Assembly: GCF_012985205.1 (NCBI RefSeq)
Contig: NZ_JABEKS010000001.1
Location: 1,240,001 to 1,304,000, forward strand
Length of the DNA: 64,000 nt
Source of the DNA: Planctomonas sp. JC2975
Lineage (GTDB): Bacteria; Actinomycetota; Actinomycetes; Actinomycetales; Microbacteriaceae
Direction: 5' to 3'
Position 1 is the stretch's first letter, and each line of letters opens with the position of its first letter. The translations under genes and the position numbers were made by a program. Below the pieces are notes generated by a model. The model was given only the letters and a program-made list of their open reading frames with translations, had not been told where the DNA came from and made no database searches. Below, piece by piece: positions 1 through 8,716 of this stretch.

Positions 1-218
1 GGCAGCACGCCGACGGCGAGCCCGATGGTCGCAGCAGAGATGAGGAGTGCGGACTGGGCTGCAGTGACGTGCAGATCGCGGGCGACGAGAGGGAGTATGC
101 CTTGCGGGGAATACAACTGGGCGAAGGTCGCCACGCCGGCGAAGCCGAGCGCGATCACGATGCGTCGGTACTCCGGCGTTCCGCGGTCGTGGCCGCGCCA
201 TCCCGCGACGTCGGTCAT
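1..218 (-). CDS. MFS transporter, N-terminal fragment (runs off the window)
   Basis: The first 72 codons of a minus-strand gene are visible; the rest lies before base 1. The peptide starts MTDVAGWRGHD and reaches a hydrophobic first membrane helix (IVIALGFAGVATFAQLYSPQG), followed by a segment that looks like the start of helix 2. The phrase AQLYSPQGILPL is typical of YnfM-like major facilitator permeases, which are drug or arabinose efflux type inner-membrane proteins. The ATG lies 9 bases after the ispE stop, so the gene is probably the last member of the ksgA-ispE transcription unit. The substrate cannot be inferred. Confidence 0.75.
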   Translation of the reverse strand, partial: MTDVAGWRGHDRGTPEYRRIVIALGFAGVATFAQLYSPQGILPLVARDLHVTAAQSALLISAATIGLAVGVL

Positions 219-227
219 GCCCGGCGG

Positions 228-1169
228 TCACCCACCGAGCGTCATCACCCTCGCACCGTGCACTGGGCCGGACACCCGCACGGCTCGCAACTGCGCCGCG
301 CTCAAAGCGATCTGCAGGTCGATCGCGCTCTCCCGGTCCTCGGCGAGGAACGCGACGGTGGGACCGGATCCGGAGACGAGTCCCGCCAGGGCGCCGCTGC
401 GCTCCCCCAGCTCCAGCACGTCGGCGAGCTCGTCGGAGAGGTGGATGGCCGGCGCCTGCAGGTCGTTGGCGAGATTCTCGGCGAGCATGGCCGGATCCCC
501 CGCACGCAGCGCCTGCAGCAGCTCCGTGCTGACCGACGGATGCTCGACCACCGGTCCCAGCTCCCCGACATGCCGTTCGCGGTGCAGGTCGAGCTCGCGG
601 TAGACGACCGGCGTGGACAGCTCGCCGTGCGGCAGCACGAGCACCCACTCGAACCGGCCCTGGGTGAGAACAGGGCTCAGCTCGTCACCGCGTCCGAGCC
701 CGATCGCGGTTCCCCCGGCAAGCGCGAACGGAACATCCGCGCCGAGCTGTGCGGCGAGATCGTGCAGGTGGTCGCGGCTGAGGCCGGCGCTCCAGAGGGC
801 GTCGCACGCGATGAGCGTGGCAGCGGCATCCGCTGATCCGCCGCCCATGCCGCCCGCGATCGGCACGTTCTTCTCGATCTCGATGCGCACGCCACCGGAG
901 ACGCCGGCCGCCTCGGCGACGAGCCCGGCCGCGCGCACGGCGATGTTGCTGTCATCCGTCGGCAGTCCGCTGCAGTCGATGGGGCCGCTGAAGCTCACCG
1001 TCACCTGGGACGCCGGCCACACCCGCACGTCTTCGTACAGCGACACCGCCTGATAGACGGTGGCGACGTCGTGGTAACCGTCGTCGCCGACGGAACCGAC
1101 GCCGAGGTACAGGTTCACCTTGCCAGGGGCACGGGCGTGAACGGGAAGGCCCAGGCTCGCGGACGTCAT
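228..1169 (-). CDS. ispE: 4-diphosphocytidyl-2-C-methyl-D-erythritol kinase
   Basis: IspE phosphorylates CDP-methylerythritol with ATP in the MEP route to isoprenoids, in the cytoplasm. The 313-residue product has the normal family length. It shows the GHMP-kinase order: an N-terminal [11 protein letters not shown] motif (about residues 14-24), the glycine-rich [18 protein letters not shown] loop (103-117) and [12 protein letters not shown] in the C-terminal half. I chose the ATG at 1169 because the protein family begins a few residues before APGKVNL; longer readings of the frame run deep into ksgA. The gene follows ksgA by 10 bases. A possible internal -10 box (TAGGTT, 1177-1182) ends 7 bases before the ATG. 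ksgA-ispE linkage is conserved in actinobacteria. Confidence 0.95.
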   Translation of the reverse strand: MTSASLGLPVHARAPGKVNLYLGVGSVGDDGYHDVATVYQAVSLYEDVRVWPASQVTVSFSGPIDCSGLPTDDSNIAVRAAGLVAEAAGVSGGVRIEIEKNVPIAGGMGGGSADAAATLIACDALWSAGLSRDHLHDLAAQLGADVPFALAGGTAIGLGRGDELSPVLTQGRFEWVLVLPHGELSTPVVYRELDLHRERHVGELGPVVEHPSVSTELLQALRAGDPAMLAENLANDLQAPAIHLSDELADVLELGERSGALAGLVSGSGPTVAFLAEDRESAIDLQIALSAAQLRAVRVSGPVHGARVMTLGG

Positions 1170-1176
1170 GTGTACC

Positions 1177-1182
1177 AACCTA
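1177..1182 (-). promoter_or_regulatory. Possible internal leaderless promoter (-10) for ispE
   Basis: On the minus strand TAGGTT matches the actinobacterial TANNNT -10 box. It overlaps the TAG stop codon of ksgA and ends 7 bases before the ispE ATG, so a transcript starting there would have essentially no 5' leader. No clear -35 box was found. This is an inference from spacing only. Confidence 0.35.
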
Positions 1183-2079
1183 CGGGGTCGTCGAACCGGG
1201 GGTGTGGCGGGCGAGGGCCAGGAACTGCTCCATCGTGAGTTCCTCTCCCCTGGCCGTCGGCGGCAGGCCGACGGCTTCCAGAGCGGCGGATGCCCGTGCA
1301 GAATCCCCGAAGACGCCCGACAGCGACTGCCGCAGCATCTTGCGACGCTGGCCGAAGGCCGCATCCACGATGGCGAACAGGCGGCGTCGCAAGGCTTCCT
1401 CGCTCAGAGCGTCGCCCTGCCGGTGCTCGCCCTGCTCGGTGCCGCCCGGATGCTCGTGCCGCTGGAAGGCGACCAGGATCGAGTCCACGTTCGGCACCGG
1501 CCAGAACACCTGACGGGAAACCTGTCCGGCCGTGCGCCACGATCCGTACCACGCGGCCTTCACGCTGGGCGACCCGTACACCTTGGATCCGGGCCCCGCC
1601 GCGAGACGCTGCCCGACTTCGGCCTGCACCATGACGACTCCGGACTCGAGCGTCGGGATGCGCTGCAGCAGGTGCAGAAGCACGGGAACCGACACGTTGT
1701 ACGGCAGGTTGGCGACGAGCCGAACCGGATCGGCGGGGAGCGTGTCGACCGTGAGCGCATCCTGGTGCACGACGGTGAGCCGCTCGACCGCTTCTGGCGC
1801 CAGCTGTTCCACCGTGATCGGCAGCTGTGCCGCAAGCCGACCGTCGATCTCGACCGCCACGACCGACGCATCCGCCTCCAGCAGGCCGAGGGTCAGCGAT
1901 CCGAGTCCAGGACCGACCTCGAGCACCACGTCGCCCGGCTCCACCTCGGCCACCCGCACGATTCGTCGCACCGTGTTGGCGTCGATCACGAAGTTCTGTC
2001 CGAGCTTCTTCGTTGGCGTGACATCGAGCAGCTCCGCAAGATCACGGATCTCCGCTGGTCCCAGCAGTTGCACGGTCAT
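1180..2079 (-). CDS. rsmA: 16S rRNA (adenine1518/1519-N6)-dimethyltransferase
   Basis: RsmA/KsgA dimethylates two adjacent adenines in helix 45 of 16S rRNA during 30S maturation, using S-adenosylmethionine. The 299-residue protein has the family start [18 protein letters not shown] (about 24-41), the SAM-binding loop EVGPGLG (54-60) and the catalytic NLPYN motif (124-128). The length is normal. A purine-rich GGGGGCG stretch lies 4 bases before the ATG and supports this start. It sits between tatD (44 bases upstream) and ispE (10 bases downstream) on the same strand, the usual actinobacterial order. Confidence 0.96.
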   Translation of the reverse strand: MTVQLLGPAEIRDLAELLDVTPTKKLGQNFVIDANTVRRIVRVAEVEPGDVVLEVGPGLGSLTLGLLEADASVVAVEIDGRLAAQLPITVEQLAPEAVERLTVVHQDALTVDTLPADPVRLVANLPYNVSVPVLLHLLQRIPTLESGVVMVQAEVGQRLAAGPGSKVYGSPSVKAAWYGSWRTAGQVSRQVFWPVPNVDSILVAFQRHEHPGGTEQGEHRQGDALSEEALRRRLFAIVDAAFGQRRKMLRQSLSGVFGDSARASAALEAVGLPPTARGEELTMEQFLALARHTPGSTTP

Positions 2080-2122
2080 CGTTCGCCCCCGGCTCCGACT
2101 CGCACGTCCGACCCTGTCATGA

Positions 2123-3028
2123 TCACGCGATGATGCCGATCGGCGTCGTAGGCGGCGCCTGAACGGGCTCGGAATCCCACTTGCCGTAGACGAGCTCGGT
2201 GTTCGAGACGATCTGAGCGGCGAGCACCGACACGTCGGTGCCGATCACGTCGGCCATCCCGCGCATGGTGTGAGGGATGAGGTACGGGGCGTTCGGGCGG
2301 CCGCGGTACGGCGTGGGCGTGAGGTAGGGCGCATCCGTCTCGACGAGGATCAGCGAGCGCGGAGCGATCTCCAGAGCGTCGCGAAGATTCTGCGCGTTCT
2401 TGAACGTCACGGTGCCGGCGAACGACATGTACCAGCCGTTGTCCGCGCAGATCTCGGCGAGGTCGCGTCCACCTGAGAAGCAGTGGAACACCACCGTCTC
2501 CGGTGCGCCGACGCGCTTCAGCGTCGAGATGACATCCGCGTGCGCGTCGCGATCGTGGATCTGCAGTGCCAGCCCGTGCCGCTTCGCCATGTCGATGTGC
2601 GCCTCGAAGGAGCGGTACTGCGCCGCGCGGCCGTCCTCGTCCGTTCGGAAGAAGTCGAGGCCAGTCTCACCTATGGCCCGCACCCGCGGACGACCGGCCA
2701 GCTGGTCGATGACGGCCAGCGCGTCGTCCAGGGTGCCCGCGGCATCGAGCTCCGGCGCATCGTTCGGGTGGATGGCCACAGCCGCCAGCATGCGAGGCTC
2801 TATTGCGGCCGTCTCTGCCGCCCAGATGGACGACGCCACGTCGGTGCCCACCTGCACCACGCCGCGCACGCCGACGGACGAGGCGCGGTCCAGCTGTTCG
2901 CGATAGCTGAGCGCCAGGCCGTCCTCGATGCGTCCGGGACGCGCAGACGGATCGATGTGCGTGTGGTTGTCGTACACCGGCACCGTGAGCGGTGTCGGCA
3001 GCGGCGGATACGTCGGGTCGCTAGGCAT
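2123..3028 (-). CDS. tatD: TatD family metal-dependent deoxyribonuclease
   Basis: TatD proteins are metal-dependent TIM-barrel hydrolases with 3'-5' DNA exonuclease activity, linked to DNA repair and DNA turnover. The 301-residue product carries the metal-ligand motifs in order: DNHTHID (20-26), GETGLDFF, the QIHDRDAHAD histidine, FHCFSGG and VETDAPYLTP. I chose the ATG at 3028 because the domain starts at about residue 18 there; the longer frame overlaps metG. It lies 35 bases downstream of metG and 43 bases before ksgA, the common metG-tatD-ksgA order. No resuscitation-promoting factor gene lies between tatD and ksgA, unlike in mycobacteria and corynebacteria. Confidence 0.93.
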   Translation of the reverse strand: MPSDPTYPPLPTPLTVPVYDNHTHIDPSARPGRIEDGLALSYREQLDRASSVGVRGVVQVGTDVASSIWAAETAAIEPRMLAAVAIHPNDAPELDAAGTLDDALAVIDQLAGRPRVRAIGETGLDFFRTDEDGRAAQYRSFEAHIDMAKRHGLALQIHDRDAHADVISTLKRVGAPETVVFHCFSGGRDLAEICADNGWYMSFAGTVTFKNAQNLRDALEIAPRSLILVETDAPYLTPTPYRGRPNAPYLIPHTMRGMADVIGTDVSVLAAQIVSNTELVYGKWDSEPVQAPPTTPIGIIA

Positions 3029-3063
3029 GGGGCTCGCTGCACATGAAGTCGGCCGCAGACCAG

Positions 3064-4650
3064 CTACTCGGCGGCGATCTGGTCGATGCGCGGGAAGAGC
3101 GACTCGAGCGAGGACACGCGGATGCCGGCAGGCAGCTGCCCCCAACGCCCGGCGTCCCGCAGCGGCTGAGCGTCCAGCTCGCCGAGTGCACCATCCGCCC
3201 CGAGCGCGGTCCACAGCCTGCCCGTGGCCTTCGGGACCACCGGCGAAAGGAGCACGGCGAGCGCGCGCAGACCCTCGGCCGCCGTGTACAGCACGGTCTG
3301 GAGGCGCTCGCGGTTCGCGTCATCCTTGGCGAGCGTCCACGGCTCCTGTTCCGTGATGTATCCGTTGAGCTCGTCGACGATCGTCCAGATCGACGCGATG
3401 CCCTCGTGGATCGCGAAACGCCCGATGGCGGCGTCGGCACCCGCCGCGGCATCCGCGACGGTCTTCTGGATGCCCGCGTCGGCCTCCGTCGGGGTACCCG
3501 CTGCGGGCACCTCGCCGTCGAAATAGCGCTGCAGCATGGCGATCACGCGAGAGGCGAGGTTGCCGAAGCCATTCGCGAGCTCCGCCTGGTAACGGGCGGA
3601 GAGATCTTCCCAGCTGAACGAGCCGTCCTGGCCGAAGCTGATGGCGCGCATGAAGTAGTAGCGGAACGCGTCGGACCCGAACGTGTCGGTGATTTGCGAC
3701 GGCGCGATTCCGGTGAGCTTCGACTTGCTCATCTTCTCGCCACCGACGAGCAGCCAGCCGTGGCCGAACACCTTGTGCGGCACCTCGAGACCGGCAGCCA
3801 GCAGCATGGCGGGCCAGATGACCGCGTGGAAGCGGGCGATGTCCTTGCCGACCAGGTGGTACGCCGGCCAGCGGCGGGCGAAGAGCTCGTCATCCGTTCC
3901 GTAGCCGACGGCGGTCGTGTAGTTGAGCAGAGCGTCGAACCAGACGTAGACGACGTGCGACGGATCCCACGGCACCTTGATGCCCCAGTCGAAGCTCGAC
4001 CGCGAGATGGACAGATCGGAGAGGCCCTGGCGAACGAACTGCACGATCTCGTTGCGCACGCTCTCCGGCTGCACGAAGTCGGGACGCGACTCGTACAGGT
4101 CGAGGAGCTGCTGCTCGAACGCGCTCATGCGGAAGAAGTAGTTCTTCTCCTTGAGGATCTCGATCGGCCGCGAGTGGATCTTGCACACCAGCTGGCCCTG
4201 GTATTCGCCGCTGAGCGGTTCGTCCAGCTCGTCGCGCAGCTTGTACTCCTCGCAGCCCACGCAGTAGTAGCCCTCGTACTCGCCTGCGTAGATGTGTCCG
4301 TCGTCGTGCAGCTTCTGCAGGAAGCGGGTGACGGCCACCTCGTGACGCTCGTCGGTGGTGCGGATGAAGTCGTCGTTGGCGATGTCGACCGTGTCCAGCA
4401 GCGGCTTCCATGCGGATGCGACGAGCCGGTCGGCCCACTCCCGCGGCTCCAGGCCGTTCGCGGTCGCCGTGCGGAGGATCTTCTGGCCGTGCTCGTCGGT
4501 TCCCGTCAGCAGCCAGGTGTCGTCGCCGGCCTGGCGGTGCCAGCGGGAGAGCACATCCGCGGCGACCTCGGTGTAGGCGTGCCCGATGTGCGGAACATCA
4601 TTCACGTAGAAAATGGGCGTGGTGATGTAGAACGAGGAGCCGTCGGACAT
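3064..4650 (-). CDS. metG: Methionyl-tRNA synthetase
   Basis: MetRS charges tRNA-Met with methionine in the cytoplasm and is essential. The 528-residue class Ia enzyme has the HIGH signature at residues 21-24, a single zinc knuckle (CVGCEEYKL followed by VCKIHSRP) and the KMSKS loop at 306-310. It ends soon after the anticodon-binding helical domain, so it lacks the C-terminal dimerisation domain found in some bacteria. Two in-frame ATGs are possible (4659 and 4650). I prefer 4650 because a TAGGAT -10-like box ends exactly 7 bases before it, and because AGGA there could also serve as a ribosome site. A 20-bp hairpin just upstream separates it from the SDR gene. Confidence 0.96.
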   Translation of the reverse strand: MSDGSSFYITTPIFYVNDVPHIGHAYTEVAADVLSRWHRQAGDDTWLLTGTDEHGQKILRTATANGLEPREWADRLVASAWKPLLDTVDIANDDFIRTTDERHEVAVTRFLQKLHDDGHIYAGEYEGYYCVGCEEYKLRDELDEPLSGEYQGQLVCKIHSRPIEILKEKNYFFRMSAFEQQLLDLYESRPDFVQPESVRNEIVQFVRQGLSDLSISRSSFDWGIKVPWDPSHVVYVWFDALLNYTTAVGYGTDDELFARRWPAYHLVGKDIARFHAVIWPAMLLAAGLEVPHKVFGHGWLLVGGEKMSKSKLTGIAPSQITDTFGSDAFRYYFMRAISFGQDGSFSWEDLSARYQAELANGFGNLASRVIAMLQRYFDGEVPAAGTPTEADAGIQKTVADAAAGADAAIGRFAIHEGIASIWTIVDELNGYITEQEPWTLAKDDANRERLQTVLYTAAEGLRALAVLLSPVVPKATGRLWTALGADGALGELDAQPLRDAGRWGQLPAGIRVSSLESLFPRIDQIAAE

Positions 4651-4657
4651 GCGTTCC

Positions 4658-4663
4658 ATCCTA
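4658..4663 (-). promoter_or_regulatory. Possible -10 box of metG
   Basis: The minus-strand hexamer TAGGAT ends 7 bases before the preferred metG ATG at 4650. It matches the TANNNT plus N6-N7 leaderless pattern seen at several other genes in this window. The alternative reading is that AGGATGG is a ribosome-binding site. Confidence 0.35.
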
Positions 4664-4716
4664 AATGGAGCGCGGTGCCCGCCTCGGCCGCATTACAACG
4701 CGCAGGAGTGGTGCGC

Positions 4717-4760
4717 CGGCGTGAAGGCGGAGGCCCGGTGGGGCCTCCGCCTTCACGCCG
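4717..4760 (-). terminator. Perfect 20-bp hairpin, probable terminator of the SDR gene
   Basis: Bases 4717-4736 and 4741-4760 are exact reverse complements around the 4-base loop GGTG. The stem is very GC-rich (CGGCGTGAAGGCGGAGGCCC on one arm). It lies 42 bases beyond the stop of the minus-strand SDR gene and about 67 bases before metG. No clear U-tract follows on either strand, so it may act as a U-less actinobacterial terminator or as a block between the two transcription units. Confidence 0.65.
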
Positions 4761-4801
4761 GGTCCGAGGCGGCTACGCTTCCCCGGGCAACCGGAATGAG
4801 G

Positions 4802-5506
4802 TCACCAGCCGAGTCCGCCGGCATCCTCCTGGAAGGTGCCCGTCGGCCCGTCGACACCGATGGTCGCCAGGCGCACGACGACCTCCGCGCTCTCCTCGGC
4901 CGGACGGCCGGGGTGGCTGCCTGGATCGCCGCCACCCAGCTCCGTGGCGGTGATGCCCGGCTCGACGGCGTTGAACTTCACCTCGGGCACCGCCTTCGCG
5001 TACTGCACGGTGATCATGGAAACGGCGGCCTTGCTCGACCCGTAAACGATCGACGGGAATGCGAAGGCCGGCCGGGTGGGCTCGTGCGTCGCCCAGAAGG
5101 AGCCGAGAGCGCTCGACACGTTGACGACCACCGGGTTCGCCGACTTGCGCAGCAGCGGGAGGGCAGCCTCCGTGACGCGGATCAGACCCACCGCGTTCGT
5201 GTCGAACACCTCGAGCACGCTCGGGCCGTCGAGAGCTTCTCCCCCGCCCTGTCGCTTGGCGATGCCGGCGTTGTTGACGAGCACATCCAGCCCGCCGTCC
5301 GCCTCGATGGTCTTCAGTGCGGCGGCCACCGACGCATCATCGGTGACGTCGAGCTGGACGAAGCGGGCGCCGAGCTCCTCGGCTGCCGCGCGGCCGAGCT
5401 CCTCGTTGCGTGCCCCGAGGTAGACGGTGTGCCCTGCGGCGATGAGCTGAGCGGCCGTTGCCTTTCCGAGGCCCTTGTTGGCCCCGGTGATGAGTGTCGT
5501 TGTCAT
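4802..5506 (-). CDS. SDR family NAD(P)-dependent oxidoreductase
   Basis: This is a short-chain dehydrogenase of 234 residues, a normal length for a classical SDR. It has the cofactor motif TGANKGLG near residue 7, the structural NNAG motif, the catalytic serine in VSSALGSF and the active-site pair YGSSK. The substrate is not predictable. The start at 5506 is the first ATG before MTTTLITGANKG; the frame extends only to a TTG upstream. It is transcribed away from the XRE-type regulator gene with about 109 bases between them. Such divergent SDR/regulator pairs are common, and the regulator probably controls this gene. Confidence 0.88.
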   Translation of the reverse strand: MTTTLITGANKGLGKATAAQLIAAGHTVYLGARNEELGRAAAEELGARFVQLDVTDDASVAAALKTIEADGGLDVLVNNAGIAKRQGGGEALDGPSVLEVFDTNAVGLIRVTEAALPLLRKSANPVVVNVSSALGSFWATHEPTRPAFAFPSIVYGSSKAAVSMITVQYAKAVPEVKFNAVEPGITATELGGGDPGSHPGRPAEESAEVVVRLATIGVDGPTGTFQEDAGGLGW

Positions 5507-5615
5507 GTGCAACAGCGTGCGCCGATCCGCAGAGCCCAGGCAGTCGCTTGCTTATCGTAGGAACGCCAAGGCCAGGATGCGTCAGCGGATCCGTCGCAGA
5601 CTGGAGAACGTGGAT

Positions 5616-6455
5616 GTGTGGGACTTCGGCGGCGCCGTCCGTCAGTGGCGGGATCGCGCGACCCCTGAATCGGTGGGTCTGCCCCTCGGGCTGCGCAGGC
5701 GAGCAGCAGGGCTCAGGCGCGAGGAACTCGCCGGCCTCGCCGGCATCTCGGTCGACTATCTGACTCGGCTCGAGCAGGGGCGGGCATCCGCTCCGTCACT
5801 GCAGGTCGTCGAGGCGCTCGCCAGGGCGCTGAGACTGTCGGATGCCGAGCGCGACGTTCTCTTCCAGCTCGCGGGCCTCGCCGCGCCGGGTCCGGGCCTC
5901 GTGCCGACGCGGATCGCGCCCAGCGTGCAGCGACTCCTCGACCGCCTGGATCACACCCCTGTGATCGTGCAGGACGCCGCCTTCAACTTCGTCACCGCCA
6001 ACGGGCCGTACGACGCGCTGATGGGCGACACGTCGGCCTGGACCGGCAACGAACGCAACGGCGTCTGGCGCAACCTGGTGGGTCCTGGCACGCGGGCAGT
6101 GCACACGCCCGAGGGACGTGACGCGTTCGAGCGCGGCATGGTCGCCGAGCTGAGGCTGACGGCGAGCCGCTATCCGGCCGATCCCGGCCTGAAGAAACTC
6201 ATCGGGGAGCTGGCCGCGGCGAGCGCTCGATTCCGTGAGCTCTGGGAGACGGCCGAGATAGTCGACACGGCCGATCGCACCAGGCAGAAGGTGATCGACC
6301 ACCCAACGGTCGGCCGCATCACGCTGGACTGCGACAACCTCACCGTCGCTCGCGACGACCTGCTCATCACCGTGTACACCGCCGAACGCGGCACCGACGA
6401 TGCGGACAAGCTCGCGCTCGCCATCGTGCTCGGCACACAGCAGGTGGTCGGCTGA
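5616..6455 (+). CDS. XRE-family regulator with MmyB-like ligand-binding domain
   Basis: The protein has an N-terminal lambda-repressor-type helix-turn-helix (LRREELAGLAGISVDYLTRLEQGRASAPSLQVVEALARAL, roughly residues 25-65). A PAS-like C-terminal region follows, of the kind called the MmyB or MLTR ligand-binding domain. Members of this group are usually repressors or activators of a neighbouring oxidoreductase. The divergent SDR gene 109 bases away is the obvious target. The frame is open far upstream; I chose the GTG at 5616 because GGAG at 5603-5606 is well spaced for it (GTG 5610 is the alternative), giving 279 residues. The ligand is unknown. Confidence 0.85.
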   Translation: MWDFGGAVRQWRDRATPESVGLPLGLRRRAAGLRREELAGLAGISVDYLTRLEQGRASAPSLQVVEALARALRLSDAERDVLFQLAGLAAPGPGLVPTRIAPSVQRLLDRLDHTPVIVQDAAFNFVTANGPYDALMGDTSAWTGNERNGVWRNLVGPGTRAVHTPEGRDAFERGMVAELRLTASRYPADPGLKKLIGELAAASARFRELWETAEIVDTADRTRQKVIDHPTVGRITLDCDNLTVARDDLLITVYTAERGTDDADKLALAIVLGTQQVVG

Positions 6456-6564
6456 GGCCGACCCGGGTGCTGCTCTCGGCGGCTTTGGTACCGGGCGGCG
6501 TCAATAGGCCATCCGGCCAGGAACCTGCCTACCTGACATGTTTCCGGCTTGCGCGCGCGTTCCG

Positions 6565-8568
6565 TCATGTCGAGCGGATGCGAGCGGGCGATGCGCCGGC
6601 GGCCGTGCCCGCGGTGGCGAGCGCGTGCTCGATGAGGGCGGACAGCATCCGCTCGCCGTCCGGCGAGAGCACCGACTCCAGGTGGGCCTGCACCGAGGCG
6701 ATGCCCGGCGCCCGGAACGCCGTCACGACCCCGTTCGCGTCGATGGACGGCTCCAGCGTCACTTCGCGTCGGTCGTCGTCCGACTCGGTGCGCTCGCGCA
6801 CCCCGAACGTGTTGTAGAACCCGACGCGCGCCGGCGAGCCGAAGACGTCGACCGCGAGCTGGATGCCCTGCCGCGGCTCAGCGAGCGGGGCGACATCGTG
6901 GCCGGCGAGCATCCCGAGCACCTGATGGCTGAGGCACACCGAGAGCAGCGGCCTGCCGCTGCGGATCCGCTCCACCATCAGCGCACGGAGCCGGTTGATG
7001 CGGGGCTGCGGGCGCCGCGGATCGCCGGGTCCGGGACCGAACACGACGAGGTCGTCCGTCAGCACGTCGTCGACGTCGGCGCAGGGTCGCACGCGCACCG
7101 TCATCCCCGAGTGGCGCAGCTGGTGCGCGAGCATCTCGGTGAACCCGTCCTCGTTGTCCACCACCAACACGCTCGCGCCGGCGAATCGCGTCGAGGTAGG
7201 GGTCTGCTCGCGCATCCAGAACGGGGCAAGGGCGTTGTTGCGTCGCTGCAGCGCCGCGGCGATTTCGGGATCCGTCTCGGTGAACGGCGTCGGTGCAGCG
7301 CCCGCCTCGGCCGACCCGGTCTGTGCGGCAGGCCTGGGCGGGGCATCGTGCAGTCCGAGTGCGGTGAGGATGCCGGCGGCCTTCGCCCTGGTCTCCGCCG
7401 CCTCCGCTGCCGGGTCGGAGTGCCGCACCAGGGTGGCGCCCGCCGTCACGGTCACTCGCCCGTCGGCCGCGATCCTGGCCGTGCGGATGAGGATGGGCGC
7501 GTCGAGCGACCATCCGTCGTCCTCCGGCTCGAACAACGCGATGACGCCGGAGTAGTAGCCGCGCGGGCGCGTCTCGTGGCGCGCGATGACCCGGCAGGCG
7601 TTCTCCATCGGGGATCCGGTGACGGTGGGCGCGAACATCGTGCGCCGGAGCGCCTCGCGCGGATCCAGCGACGAGCGTCCGTCGAGCAGGTACTCGGTGT
7701 GGGTGAGGCGGGACATCCGCTTGAGGAACGGGCCGGACATCCGTCCTCCTGTCGGGCAGAGCGAGCTCATCAGCTTCAGCTCCTCGTCGACGACCATGAA
7801 CAGCTCGTCGGTCTCCTTGGGATCAACGAGGAAGTCGAGCAGCGCCTCGCGCGTCGGTCCGTCGCTCCCGTGCCGGTACGTGCCGCTGATCGGGTTCATC
7901 ACGGCGCGTCCGCCCTTCAGCGTCAGGTGCCTCTCAGGGGTCGCGCCGACGAGCATGACCGGCTCGGCCGCTTCGAGCCCCGAAGACGCGGAGCGCAGCG
8001 GCGCCGGAAGGTGCACGGCGAATGTCCAGTACGCACCGTTCTCGCCGGTGAGCAGCGCCCGCATCCACGCCAGGAGCGCGCACGCAGGTGCGTCGTGCAG
8101 CGTCGCCTCGAAGCGACGGGCGATCACGAAGTTCGCGCCCTCGCCTTCGCCGATCTCCGTGTCGATCACGCGCCGCACGATGCCCTCGTACTCCTCGTCG
8201 CTGCTGTCAGGACCGTGGAACGTGGTCGCCGGGGCGTGCGCGGGGAGCAGGGACAGGGCATCCGCGAGTCGAACGCGTTCCACGCGGGATGCGATCAGGC
8301 AGCGCAGCGGGGCACCGTCGTCGTGGGCGACGAAACCGCGCTCGAGAATCTGCCGGTACGGGACGGCGGCAAGCACCGGTGCGTCCGTCAGCGGAACGTC
8401 GGCCAGTGCGTCGACGTCGACGACTTCTCCGGTGAGTACCTCGAGGTGGTCGTCGCCCTCGCGTCGCAGCAGCGCGAACGGCGGACACTCTGCTGTGTCG
8501 TCCGATTCGGCGGCGAGCGCCAGCGAGATGAGCTCGGTGAGGAGCGGATGCGGATCGGTGTCGGTCAT
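6565..8568 (-). CDS. trpEG: Fused anthranilate synthase TrpE-TrpG (PhzE-like architecture)
   Basis: One 667-residue chain joins a chorismate-binding synthase domain (about 120-395; PISGTYR at 226-232, GSPMENA at 318-324, RGYYSG at 336-341) to a class I glutamine amidotransferase domain (about 460-650; GPGPGDP 511-517, nucleophile Cys545 in SVCLSHQ, His629/Glu631 in AHLES). All three glutaminase triad residues are present. This layout and the VCLSHQ and FAPTVTGSPMEN wording resemble PhzE, which makes 2-amino-2-deoxyisochorismate, but fused TrpE(G) enzymes that make anthranilate share it. A tryptophan-rich leader peptide and attenuator directly upstream (8616-8710) argue for anthranilate synthesis in or for the tryptophan pathway. 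No other phenazine or trp gene is in the window. The start at 8568 fits AGGA 6 bases upstream. Confidence 0.85.
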   Translation of the reverse strand: MTDTDPHPLLTELISLALAAESDDTAECPPFALLRREGDDHLEVLTGEVVDVDALADVPLTDAPVLAAVPYRQILERGFVAHDDGAPLRCLIASRVERVRLADALSLLPAHAPATTFHGPDSSDEEYEGIVRRVIDTEIGEGEGANFVIARRFEATLHDAPACALLAWMRALLTGENGAYWTFAVHLPAPLRSASSGLEAAEPVMLVGATPERHLTLKGGRAVMNPISGTYRHGSDGPTREALLDFLVDPKETDELFMVVDEELKLMSSLCPTGGRMSGPFLKRMSRLTHTEYLLDGRSSLDPREALRRTMFAPTVTGSPMENACRVIARHETRPRGYYSGVIALFEPEDDGWSLDAPILIRTARIAADGRVTVTAGATLVRHSDPAAEAAETRAKAAGILTALGLHDAPPRPAAQTGSAEAGAAPTPFTETDPEIAAALQRRNNALAPFWMREQTPTSTRFAGASVLVVDNEDGFTEMLAHQLRHSGMTVRVRPCADVDDVLTDDLVVFGPGPGDPRRPQPRINRLRALMVERIRSGRPLLSVCLSHQVLGMLAGHDVAPLAEPRQGIQLAVDVFGSPARVGFYNTFGVRERTESDDDRREVTLEPSIDANGVVTAFRAPGIASVQAHLESVLSPDGERMLSALIEHALATAGTAAGASPARIRST

Positions 8569-8615
8569 GGCGGGTCCTGTCTGCCGCCTACCGGAGATCA
8601 CTCCCCCGATACGGG

Positions 8616-8682
8616 AAACGACCGCCGAGAGGGCGGTCGTCGTGTGCGTGGGTGCGCGTTCGTCGGTCCGCCGATCAGGCGG
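8616..8682 (-). terminator. Tryptophan attenuator: terminator plus competing hairpins
   Basis: Reading the minus strand, a 9-bp stem (8632-8640 with 8618-8626; ACGACCGCC / GGCGGTCGT, 5-base loop) is followed by TTTCCC and forms the terminator 48 bases before trpEG. Upstream, CCGCC (8678-8682, just after the two Trp codons) can pair with GGCGG (8668-8672), with the leader stop codon in the loop. That GGCGG can instead pair with the CCGCC of the terminator arm (8632-8636). These are the four segments of a classical attenuator: stalling on Trp codons frees segment 2 to pair with 3, while read-through lets 3 pair with 4. Confidence 0.85.
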
Positions 8683-8710
8683 GCCACCAGGTGAGGAAGG
8701 TCGAACGCAT
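8675..8710 (-). CDS. trpL: Tryptophan leader peptide, 11 residues (MRSTFLTWWPA)
   Basis: This short reading frame encodes MRSTFLTWWPA and ends in TGA. Two consecutive TGG codons in an 11-codon peptide, placed right before competing hairpins and a terminator, are diagnostic of ribosome-mediated tryptophan attenuation. The peptide acts as a sensor of charged tRNA-Trp and not as a functional protein. A TAAGGT -10 box ends 6 bases before the ATG, so the leader mRNA may be leaderless; alternatively AAGG in the same place may serve as a ribosome-binding site. The controlled gene is trpEG, whose start is 107 bases downstream of the leader stop. Confidence 0.88.
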   Translation of the reverse strand: MRSTFLTWWPA

Positions 8711-8716
8711 GGGAAC

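Noticed and set aside
3043-4953. 636-residue plus-strand frame across metG
   Set aside because: It overlaps metG antisense, has low-complexity Arg/Val/Asp composition and no start signal. It is a shadow frame.
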